Positions 1 to 4,608 of a DNA stretch of 7,636 bases are shown here, one piece after another. Source of the DNA: CBDUBS01 sp965365445 (GTDB taxonomy: Bacteria; Bacteroidota; Rhodothermia; Rhodothermales; DASSAV01); NCBI GenBank assembly GCA_965365445.1, contig CBDUBS010000174.1:1-7636 (forward strand), in the 5' to 3' direction. A program made the position numbers and the translations under genes. Below the pieces are notes generated by a model. The model saw nothing but the letters and a program-made list of their open reading frames with translations. It did no database searches and had not been told where the DNA came from. Within the stretch, counting starts at the first letter, position 1; each line of letters opens with the position of its first letter.

Positions 1-40
1 CCGGCCCCCGAGCCGGGATCTCGAAAGGTATGGATGTAGC

Positions 41-93
41 CCTGAACAGATCCCGCATCGAACCTGTCCCGCAACGCGGGGTGCGGGATGACG
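41..93 (-). repeat. Palindromic intergenic repeat, copy A
   Basis: This 53-bp element matches copy C (1340-1392) at about 48 of 53 positions once reverse-complemented. Both begin CGTCATCCCGC and end ATCTGTTCAGG. It has nested dyads: an outer ATCCCGCA/TGCGGGAT stem and an inner CCCGC/GCGGG hairpin with a 3-nt loop. The inner loop bases differ between copies while the stems are kept, as expected of an element maintained as a structure. It lies downstream of the SDR gene and points opposite to copies B and C on the other side of that gene. No coding capacity is apparent. Confidence 0.85.
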
Positions 94-115
94 TTGCTAT
101 TATCCTTACCGACGG

Positions 116-137
116 ATAAAAACGAGCATAAAAACGA
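116..137. repeat. 10-bp direct repeat pair
   Basis: ATAAAAACGA occurs at 116-125 and again at 128-137, separated by GC. On the minus strand this gives two T runs just downstream of the dehydrogenase gene. It is probably a small local duplication and could contribute to transcription termination. Confidence 0.6.
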
Positions 138-190
138 CCGGTAGCCGGGTGCAGTCCGGAATTTCTCCCCCGATAATGTCCTACGGCGGC

Positions 191-979
191 TCAGGATAAA
201 TCCCTGTTAACCCCTTCGATCCGGAATACTCGGTATCCCCAGTCCATGAACCGGGGAAACAGGTCGTTTGCTGCGCCCAGCATACCCAGATGCCGGGGTA
301 CGACGATTTCCGGCCGGCCCGTTTCGATGGCCTTTTCAATGGCCCGCACGACGGCTTCCGCCGGTATTTTGGGAGAGATCCACGGCGCTTCGATATGCTC
401 GATCATGGGCGTATCCACCCGGCCCGGAAATACGGACGTAACGCCGATTCCATACCTCCGGACCTCCTGCCGCAGCACGTCGGCCAGTCCGGCCAGGGCT
501 GTTTTGGCGGCTACATAGGGTCCGTCGCCGCGTATTCCTTTTTTCGCATCGAGGCTGTTAACGAGCACGATGTTTCCGCCGCCGGCCTTTTTCATCACCG
601 GCAGCACCGCCTTTATTCCATAAAGCGCCCCGAAGAAATTCACCTCCATCGAATTCCGGAACGCGTCGATTCCGGTATCCATAACCGTTCCCTGGATGTA
701 CTGTCCGGCGCAGGCCACATACACGTCGATCCGGCCAAACCGCTCCAGGGCCGCTTGCACCACGGCTTCCACCGTTTCGGACCGGGTTATATCGGATGGA
801 ACGGCCAGCACTTCTCCACCCCTGCCTTTCAGTTCCCCGGCCATTTCATCCAGCGCTTCTTTGTTGCGGGCGGTAATTACGAGGCTATGGCCTTTTTGGC
901 CAAGGGTTTGCGCGGCGGCTTTGCCGATTCCGCTGGAAGCGCCCGTAATGACGACGACCTTTTTAACGTCTGATGGCAT
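191..979 (-). CDS. SDR-family NAD(P)-dependent oxidoreductase
   Basis: A classical short-chain dehydrogenase/reductase of 262 residues, a usual length for the family, predicted cytosolic. The Rossmann cofactor motif TGASSGIG is at residues 12-19. Arg38 at the end of strand 2 (TAR) suggests a preference for NADP(H). D63 is the adenine-ring Asp. The catalytic tetrad is complete: N114 (VNFFG), S142, Y155 and K159 (YVAAK). The PG motif at 185-186 is followed by VDTPM. The usual NNAG motif is ACAG (89-92), so its first two asparagines are replaced; the first Asn of NAG normally helps hold the central sheet, and Cys here is a mild oddity. The tail after residue 225 carries hydrophobic/aromatic residues (MLGAANDLFPRFMDW) that may shape the substrate pocket or dimer. 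The substrate cannot be read from sequence. The start is the ATG at 979; no clear Shine-Dalgarno precedes it. The gene stands alone, flanked by inverted copies of the 53-bp repeat. Confidence 0.93.
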   Translation of the reverse strand: MPSDVKKVVVITGASSGIGKAAAQTLGQKGHSLVITARNKEALDEMAGELKGRGGEVLAVPSDITRSETVEAVVQAALERFGRIDVYVACAGQYIQGTVMDTGIDAFRNSMEVNFFGALYGIKAVLPVMKKAGGGNIVLVNSLDAKKGIRGDGPYVAAKTALAGLADVLRQEVRRYGIGVTSVFPGRVDTPMIEHIEAPWISPKIPAEAVVRAIEKAIETGRPEIVVPRHLGMLGAANDLFPRFMDWGYRVFRIEGVNRDLS

Positions 980-984
980 ACGGT

Positions 985-1025
985 AACCGAAACGGTTTTA
1001 TATGGGGAAGGAGGCGTTAAAATAA
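985..1025 (-). promoter_or_regulatory. Candidate promoter and dyad upstream of the SDR gene
   Basis: On the minus strand a good -10 (TATAAA, 997-1002) lies 17 bp downstream of a poor -35 (TTATTT, 1020-1025). Transcription would start near 990, leaving a leader of about 10 nt, which fits the lack of a Shine-Dalgarno. A 5-bp dyad, AACCG/CGGTT with a 3-nt gap (985-997), overlaps the predicted start point and could be an operator or simply chance. This is a motif match only. Confidence 0.35.
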
Positions 1026-1240
1026 GGCCGGGCGATGCTTCCCGCTACTCCTGTTCCGGGTAATGATAAGGTCTGGCGGCGGCATAACGGAAGCCTTGAA
1101 ATTACGGCGATTGGAAACGCCGAGGATGCTCCATCGCCCCGGCAATACCGACGGCCGTCATGGCCGGCCCCGGGAGTCGGGTCAGGCTTTGATCCTTTTA
1201 CACATCCTGTCATTCCCGACTCGATTCTACACTCACGACC

Positions 1241-1304
1241 CGTCATCCCGCACCCCGCCTTGCGGGACCGGCTCCCGCAAAGCGGGATGCGGGATCTGTT
1301 CAGG
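1241..1304 (+). repeat. Palindromic intergenic repeat, copy B (two inner hairpins)
   Basis: This copy has the same ends as A and C (CGTCATCCCGC to ATCTGTTCAGG) but is 64 bp, with 11 extra bases in the middle. The outer stem ATCCCGCA/TGCGGGAT now encloses two separate hairpins: CCCGC-CTT-GCGGG and CCCGC-AAA-GCGGG. The folded form would be a three-way junction. The second inner hairpin looks like a duplication of the first, with a changed loop. It points the same way as copy C, about 35 bp downstream. Confidence 0.85.
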
Positions 1305-1339
1305 TATGCAGCATCCCGTTTGATACCTCGACATAAACA

Positions 1340-1392
1340 CGTCATCCCGCGCCCCGCATGGCGGGACGGGCTCGATGCGGGATCTGTTCAGG
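1340..1392 (+). repeat. Palindromic intergenic repeat, copy C
   Basis: This is a 53-bp copy of the same length as A, differing from it mainly in the inner loop (ATG against GTT) and at three single positions. The outer ATCCCGC/GCGGGAT stem and inner CCCGC/GCGGG hairpin are intact. It sits in tandem orientation with copy B. Confidence 0.85.
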
Positions 1393-1449
1393 GTTTCATA
1401 CAGGCCTTATGAGATACCGGCTGTCGCCGTCGGTAGACGGCGGAGGGGA

Positions 1450-1500
1450 CGGGATGACGAAAGCGAGGCTTAGATGACGTGAAAAGGGAGCGGGATGACG
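1450..1500 (-). repeat. Isolated repeat-end fragments
   Basis: CGGGATGACG occurs at 1450-1459 and 1491-1500, 41 bp apart. It is the reverse complement of the CGTCATCCCG terminus shared by the full repeats, in the same orientation as copy A. TAGATGACG at 1471-1479 is a looser match. The rest of the element is missing, so these may be decayed copies or the core recognised by whatever spreads or binds the element. Confidence 0.5.
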
Positions 1501-1622
1501 GAGAAAAAAGAGACCGGGATAACTGTAAGGGTGTCGTAATAAACGTGATGGAGGCCGGGACGACATACAGGATAAGGGAATACGTAAAAGGGTAGCAAGG
1601 CGGCTGGATAGGGGAAAGGCCT

Positions 1623-1763
1623 CGCTATGGCCTCGGCGTAATTAAGGGTTGGCCGCGATTGATCCATACGGCCCGTGAAATGAATTTATTTCCGTTAAAA
1701 AAATAATGTATATTGCCGGTCGAAATGCAGCCCTTTTCAATATAAACCGACGAGGCCATAGCG
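1623..1763. repeat. 13-bp perfect inverted repeat flanking the H-NS-like promoter
   Basis: CGCTATGGCCTCG at 1623-1635 is the exact reverse complement of CGAGGCCATAGCG at 1751-1763. The match continues for two more bases after one mismatch (CG beyond the arm). The right arm ends one base before the H-NS-like start codon and contains its GAGG ribosome-binding site. The arms bracket the AT-rich promoter at about -90 and +35. A dimeric regulator bound at both arms could loop the promoter, possibly the gene's own product; that role is inference. Confidence 0.6.
1681..1720 (+). promoter_or_regulatory. AT-rich promoter of the H-NS-like gene
   Basis: In otherwise GC-rich DNA, 1681-1715 is mostly A/T. 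A -10 match, TATATT (1709-1714), lies 17 bp downstream of a weak -35 (TTATTT, 1686-1691), with a TTAAAAAAATAA tract between. Transcription would begin near 1721 and give a leader of about 44 nt. Curved A-tract DNA is the preferred target of H-NS-type proteins, so autoregulation is plausible. Confidence 0.55.
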
Positions 1764-1764
1764 T

Positions 1765-2073
1765 ATGGACTTCAAACAACAGACGCTGGATGAACTGGAA
1801 GATCTCAGGGATCAAATCGATTCGGAAATTCAGTCCAGAAAAAACCAGAAAAAGAATGACGCCCTCCGGCAGATCAAGGATATAGCGGAACAGGCCGGCC
1901 TTTCCCCGGATGAACTGCTGAACCTGATGTCTAAAAAAACGCGTACGAGCGCGGGGATCAAATACCGCAACCCGGATAATTCCGAACAGGCGTGGTCGGG
2001 ACGGGGCCGCAGGCCGCGCTGGCTCGAGGAGGGATTGAAGAAAGGGAAAACGCTGGACGACTACCTCGTCTGA
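1765..2073 (+). CDS. H-NS histone-family nucleoid-associated protein
   Basis: A 102-residue protein with the H-NS architecture. The N-terminal part, about residues 5-55, is charged, heptad-like helix (LDELEDLRDQIDSEI onward), expected to form the dimer/oligomer coiled coil. A linker leads to the compact C-terminal DNA-binding core: KYRNP at 66-70, then WSGRGRRPRWL at 77-87, then the closing LDDYL at 97-101. The GRGRRP loop is the family's minor-groove AT-binding motif, with RGR rather than the QGR of enterobacterial H-NS. Such proteins bind AT-rich or curved DNA, bridge it and silence transcription. The ATG at 1765 has GAGG (1752-1755) upstream at suitable spacing. The kinase gene follows on the same strand after 169 bp, without an obvious terminator between. 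Length and motifs are typical of the shorter H-NS/BpH3-type proteins. Confidence 0.9.
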   Translation: MDFKQQTLDELEDLRDQIDSEIQSRKNQKKNDALRQIKDIAEQAGLSPDELLNLMSKKTRTSAGIKYRNPDNSEQAWSGRGRRPRWLEEGLKKGKTLDDYLV

Positions 2074-2114
2074 GCGGCCCGGGCGTCCGTCGCTGCGGGC
2101 TTCGTATGGGCCGC
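2074..2114 (+). other. GC-rich dyad after the H-NS-like gene
   Basis: GCGGCCC (2074-2080) begins right after the stop codon and pairs with GGGCCGC (2108-2114); GCCCG/CGGGC is nested inside. No T run follows, so this is not a standard intrinsic terminator. It might pause or attenuate read-through into the kinase gene, or protect an mRNA end. Confidence 0.3.
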
Positions 2115-2242
2115 CGGAGAGGTTTGCGAGGGGTATGGCGCACCCGCCGAGCGGGGCGCCTTATCGCGGCCCGGCGGCCTATCGGGGCGTACCGGGGGAG
2201 GGGCGCATTCGCCTGTACATAACCACAAGGGCGTCGTTCCGG

Positions 2243-3082
2243 ATGGAGGCAACTGTACGAAAGGCTGTGCGTTACGTGACGCCGCTGCGCGAAGGGGGGT
2301 CGCTGCCTGCGGTCGTCGAGGCGGAGGACGGCAGCCTGTGGGTGGCGAAGTTCCGGGGTGCGGGACAGGGTGCGCCCGTGTTGGCGGCCGAAATCATTGC
2401 GGAAACGCTGGCCCGGAGCCTCGGGCTGCCCGTTCCGGAGGTGTCGGTCCTCGAACTGGAGGAAGGGTTCGGACGCACCGAGCGCGATCCGGAAATACGC
2501 GATCTGCTGACGGCCAGCGTGGGCCTGAATACGGGGATGACCTACCTGGAGGGAGCGTTCAACTTCTCGCCGGTGGCCGACGGGCCGTATATATCTCCCG
2601 AACTGGCGGCGCTGGTGGTGTGGTTCGACGCCTTCATAACCAACATCGACCGCACGCCGCGCAACCCGAACCTGATGATCTGGAACGACGCCGTGTACCT
2701 CATCGACCACGGATCGGCGTTGTACTTTCATTTCAACTGGCCGTCGGTTACGGAGGATACGGGGCGTAGCCCGTTCCCCGCGATACGGAACCACGTGCTT
2801 CTGCCGGCGGCCGGCGACCTTCAGGCGGCCCGGCGCCACGCCCACGATGTGCTGGATGCCCGTCTGTTTCAGGAAGCGCTGGACCGGGTTCCGGACGCGC
2901 TCCTGATGGACGCCCCTGCCGGCCGCACGCCGCCGTTCGAGACGGCCGAATTACACCGGGCCGCCTACGTCGCCTACTTCCGGAACCGCCTGAACGCATC
3001 GAACGTGTTTACCGAGGAAGCCGTCCGCGCCCGGGATGCTGCACGGAATGCCCGACTCACCCGGCTACCCTATCGGCGATGA
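2243..3082 (+). CDS. HipA-like kinase family protein
   Basis: A 279-residue HipA-related (PI3/4-kinase-fold) Ser/Thr-type kinase. Visible motifs, in order: a Gly-rich nucleotide loop (GGSLP, 18-22), the ATP-binding Lys36 in WVAKF, a helix Glu50 (AAEIIAETLA), the catalytic loop NIDRTPRNPNL (134-144, with D136 and N141/N143), and the metal-binding LIDHGSALYFH (153-163, D155). These match the compact stand-alone HipA-like family. The protein lacks the HipA N-terminal subdomain, is well short of the roughly 440-residue HipA toxin, and has no HipB-like helix-turn-helix gene beside it. The start at 2243 is chosen because homology begins there and AAGGG (2227-2231) precedes it; the frame is open back to 2135, but those 36 residues look non-coding. 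The stop overlaps the next gene as ATGA (3079-3082), implying translational coupling. The phosphorylated target is unknown. Confidence 0.9.
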   Translation: MEATVRKAVRYVTPLREGGSLPAVVEAEDGSLWVAKFRGAGQGAPVLAAEIIAETLARSLGLPVPEVSVLELEEGFGRTERDPEIRDLLTASVGLNTGMTYLEGAFNFSPVADGPYISPELAALVVWFDAFITNIDRTPRNPNLMIWNDAVYLIDHGSALYFHFNWPSVTEDTGRSPFPAIRNHVLLPAAGDLQAARRHAHDVLDARLFQEALDRVPDALLMDAPAGRTPPFETAELHRAAYVAYFRNRLNASNVFTEEAVRARDAARNARLTRLPYRR

Positions 3083-3480
3083 GCGCACTCCAGTGGCACG
3101 ATTACGACTATGCCCTGATCCGGCTCGTACCGCGGGTCCACCTGGGGGAATGTGTGAACGTAGGGGTTATCCTGCACGCCCGGACCGCCGGCTACCTGGG
3201 GGTGCGCATCCTGACTGACCCCGGGCGCCGGCTGGCGCTGGTCGGCTCGCCGCAACTGTCCGATCTGGTGCGGCGGCACCTGCTCGCTTACGAGCGCATC
3301 GTCCTCGGAGGCGAGCAGGGCGGCGAGATCGGTATGCTGCCCCCCTCCGAACGGTTCCACTGGCTGACGGCGCCCCGGTCCGCCGTGCTCCAGACCTCCG
3401 AACTGCACTACGGGCGCACCACCAACCCGGCAGGGTGCCTCGACCGGCTGTTCAGGAACATGATCGGCGGGACCGAATAG
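3079..3480 (+). CDS. DUF3037 family protein
   Basis: A 133-residue cytosolic protein with family hallmarks: YDYALIRLVPRV (9-20), GECVNVGVIL (23-32), ERFHWLTAPRSAVLQ (91-105) and the HYGRT segment (110-114). It has no signal peptide or membrane segment. DUF3037 has no established biochemical function known to me. Its genes are often found beside compact HipA-like kinase genes, as here, where its ATG overlaps the kinase stop by 4 bp. That arrangement supports a shared complex or a modulator/substrate relation, but the role is inferred. The length is normal and the gene looks intact. Confidence 0.9.
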   Translation: MSALQWHDYDYALIRLVPRVHLGECVNVGVILHARTAGYLGVRILTDPGRRLALVGSPQLSDLVRRHLLAYERIVLGGEQGGEIGMLPPSERFHWLTAPRSAVLQTSELHYGRTTNPAGCLDRLFRNMIGGTE

Positions 3481-3485
3481 GCATT

Positions 3486-3511
3486 GTTACGCTTTTCGCA
3501 CCGGGCGTAAC
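3486..3511 (+). other. Hairpin after the kinase/DUF3037 pair
   Basis: GTTACGC (3486-3492) and GCGTAAC (3505-3511) form a perfect 7-bp inverted repeat with a 12-nt loop, 5 bp after the DUF3037 stop. No T tract follows, so it is at best a weak terminator or an mRNA-end structure. A second looser dyad, GCTCCC (3516-3521) with GGGAGC (3541-3546), lies just downstream. Confidence 0.35.
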
Positions 3512-3583
3512 GTATGCTCCCCTGGAGGCGGCTAATTACAGGGAGCCTGACACAGCCGGAGAAGCAAATCAGAGGGTGAGGTA

Positions 3584-4036
3584 ATGAGAACGCACATCGC
3601 AGTAATCGGACTATTCCTGCTGATCGGCATGAGCCGGCCGGCCCTCGGGCAGATCCATTTTCAGAGCGGACCCCTGGGCGATGTATTGAAAGAGGCCCGC
3701 GACGACCGCAAATACGTGGCCGCCTACGTATTCAGCCGGGATAGCGGCGGATTCGGGGCGCTGGAAGGGTTGTGGCAGGACCCCGTAATCAAGACCTACC
3801 TGGAACAGCAGGCCGTCCCGTATGCGGTGGACCTGGATGAGGAGGGGGGCATCGGGTTTGCCGAGCGGTACGGGGTGAAGAAGCTCCCGGCGGTCGTATT
3901 CGTCGCCCCGACCGGAGAAAAACTGGGGGAAATGAGCGGCCGGATAGCCGGTCCCGAAGCCGCCGGCCACCTGCTGGTCATGATAGGCCACGCCGCGTGC
4001 TCGAACCGGGCGTTTGTCGAGCCGGGACGAAAGTGA
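3584..4036 (+). CDS. Exported thioredoxin-fold protein lacking the CXXC motif
   Basis: A 150-residue protein with a signal peptide: MRTH, a hydrophobic core (IAVIGLFLLIGM), and a likely cleavage after ALG at residue 22. No lipobox cysteine is present, so a soluble periplasmic location is likely. The rest follows the thioredoxin-like pattern: strand YVAAYVF (44-50), helix ALEGLWQDPVIKTYL (59-73), strand VPYAVDLDEE (78-87), RYGVKKLPAVVFVAPTGE (95-112) with cis-Pro102, and G-x-I-AGPEAAGHLL at the end. Where relatives carry CxxC, this protein has SGGF (54-57). The only cysteine is C139 near the C terminus. It is therefore unlikely to act as a dithiol oxidoreductase and may bind or chaperone a partner. 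The ATG at 3584 has GAGGG (3572-3576) upstream. Identity beyond the fold is unclear. Confidence 0.8.
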   Translation: MRTHIAVIGLFLLIGMSRPALGQIHFQSGPLGDVLKEARDDRKYVAAYVFSRDSGGFGALEGLWQDPVIKTYLEQQAVPYAVDLDEEGGIGFAERYGVKKLPAVVFVAPTGEKLGEMSGRIAGPEAAGHLLVMIGHAACSNRAFVEPGRK

Positions 4037-4130
4037 GAAAAACCGGATTCGCTTGCCCCGGAGCGGGCGCCTCCGGGAACTCCGTCCCCCGCCGGTCCAT
4101 TCGAGCAGGGGTTCAACTAACGGAGAAGCT

Positions 4131-4355
4131 ATGATGAAACGTGGAAAAGCAACCTATGCTTTTGCGCCGGTGTGGGTCATCGGATTTTCGGTAGGGGTTG
4201 CCCTGGTGAAGTCCGTCGGGGAGCGGTACCTCGTCGAGCGCTCGTGGAAGATCAATCGGCACGACGTACTGACGGCGCTGGGTGGGGCGCTGCTGGGGTA
4301 TATATCGTTCCGCTGGAAGCACGGCAACCGGACCGAGGGCGTCCTGACGAGATGA
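4131..4355 (+). CDS. Small hypothetical membrane protein
   Basis: A 74-residue protein of no family I recognise. It starts with a basic MMKRGK, then a first hydrophobic segment (about 9-26, YAFAPVWVIGFSVGVALV), a charged loop (VGERYLVERSWKINRHD), a second shorter segment (about 47-60, LTALGGALLGYISF) and a basic tail. The layout suggests a two-helix inner-membrane protein with both ends in the cytoplasm. The ATG at 4131 is preferred because GGAGAA (4122-4127) sits at proper spacing; the frame stays open upstream to a TTG at 4014, overlapping the previous gene, but that extension is low-complexity. It lies 94 bp after the thioredoxin-fold gene and may be co-transcribed with it. The stop codon falls inside a short tandem duplication. 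Confidence 0.65.
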   Translation: MMKRGKATYAFAPVWVIGFSVGVALVKSVGERYLVERSWKINRHDVLTALGGALLGYISFRWKHGNRTEGVLTR

Positions 4356-4373
4356 AATAGACGAGATAAAATA
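4346..4373 (+). repeat. 14-bp tandem duplication over a stop codon
   Basis: GACGAGATGAAATA at 4346-4359 is followed directly by GACGAGATAAAATA at 4360-4373, with one mismatch. The first copy contains the TGA stop (4353-4355) of the small membrane protein gene. It looks like a recent slippage duplication and does not alter the protein. Confidence 0.75.
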
Positions 4374-4377
4374 GACT

Positions 4378-4404
4378 GGGCGGCGCCCGCGATGGACGCC
4401 GCCC
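4378..4404. other. GC-rich 8-bp hairpin in the convergent intergenic region
   Basis: GGGCGGCG (4378-4385) and CGCCGCCC (4397-4404) pair perfectly around an 11-nt loop. No T run follows on either strand. It may protect the 3' end of the plus-strand transcript or cause pausing ahead of the proper terminator. Confidence 0.4.
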
Positions 4405-4486
4405 TGATCATGAAGCTACCTGTATCCGTCTACCCGGCTCGCACCTCCGGCTCGCGGCCTAGCCTGCGGCGGACGATGGAGGACGG

Positions 4487-4504
4487 GTATACCAGACGGT
4501 ATAC
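4487..4504. other. 7-bp dyad GTATACC / GGTATAC
   Basis: GTATACC (4487-4493) and GGTATAC (4498-4504) are exact inverted copies separated by AGAC. The shape resembles an operator half-site pair, but it lies between two convergent genes and far from any start codon. Longer arms, ACCCGGCTCGC (4432-4442) and GCGAGCCGGGT (4527-4537), bracket it, so the block could instead fold as one structure. Confidence 0.35.
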
Positions 4505-4555
4505 GAAAGCGGAGAAAAAGTCAAGAGCGAGCCGGGTGTTCGGCGGCTCATTACG

Positions 4556-4591
4556 AAAAAAGGGCAGGCCCTCGCAGGCCTGCCCTTTTTT
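4556..4591. terminator. Bidirectional intrinsic terminator
   Basis: A perfect GC stem, GGGCAGGCC (4562-4570) with GGCCTGCCC (4577-4585), encloses the 6-nt loop CTCGCA. It is flanked by six A (4556-4561) and six T (4586-4591), so a U tract follows the stem on both strands. It sits between the plus-strand series ending at 4355 and the minus-strand EF-G-like gene ending at 4609, and serves both. Confidence 0.95.
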
Positions 4592-4608
4592 CAGTCGGAT
4601 TCAACCGA

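Larger units (their letters stand above)
1..190. other. Intergenic stretch downstream of the SDR gene
   Basis: No gene is visible here. The first bases form a small hairpin, CCGGC at 1-5 pairing with GCCGG at 12-16, which may extend past the window edge. Next come repeat copy A (41-93), a TTATCC/GGATAA inverted repeat (100-105 with 114-119) and a short direct repeat (116-137). Read on the minus strand, a 4-bp CCGG stem with a 3-nt loop (138-148) is followed by a T run at 134-130. This could be a weak terminator for the minus-strand dehydrogenase gene, but the stem is too short to call with confidence. Confidence 0.5.
980..1764. other. 785-bp gene-free, repeat-rich region
   Basis: No convincing gene lies between the SDR start and the H-NS-like gene. 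The 115-residue minus-strand frame at 998-1345 and the plus-strand frames at 1035-1412 run through the hairpin repeats and have no recognisable domain. Repeat copies B and C lie at 1241-1304 and 1340-1392. From about 1430 to 1600 the plus strand is purine-rich and contains recurrent repeat-end fragments: CGGGATGACG at 1450-1459 and 1491-1500, with looser versions near 1209, 1471, 1516 and 1557. The last 85 bp become AT-rich and hold the H-NS promoter. Confidence 0.7.

Noticed and set aside
290..973. 227-residue plus-strand frame opposite the SDR gene
   Set aside because: The SDR on the minus strand has a complete set of family motifs; this frame has none.
1241..1304. tRNA-like cloverleaf in copy B
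   Set aside because: The branched fold has no T-loop, anticodon arm of proper size or acceptor end; it is a DNA repeat, not a tRNA.
998..1345. 115-residue minus-strand frame in the repeat region
   Set aside because: It is built from the hairpin repeats (CGS RSRK-type translations), lacks a ribosome-binding site and shows no domain.
1241..1392. Possible CRISPR array from copies B and C
   Set aside because: There are only two adjacent copies, of unequal length (64 and 53 bp), with internal nested palindromes and a third distant inverted copy. There is no regular spacer pattern and no cas gene.
1470..1667. 65-residue minus-strand frame
   Set aside because: Its C-terminal end reads as repeated VIP-S/P-F units, a product of the repeated GTCATCCC-like motifs rather than a protein.
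2135..2242. N-terminal extension of the kinase
   Set aside because: The 36 extra residues are Pro/Gly/Arg-rich and outside the family homology, while the ATG at 2243 begins at the conserved first strand.
1958..2845. 295-residue minus-strand frame across the H-NS end and the kinase
   Set aside because: It overlaps two well-supported genes on the other strand and its translation is Arg/Pro-rich with no domain.
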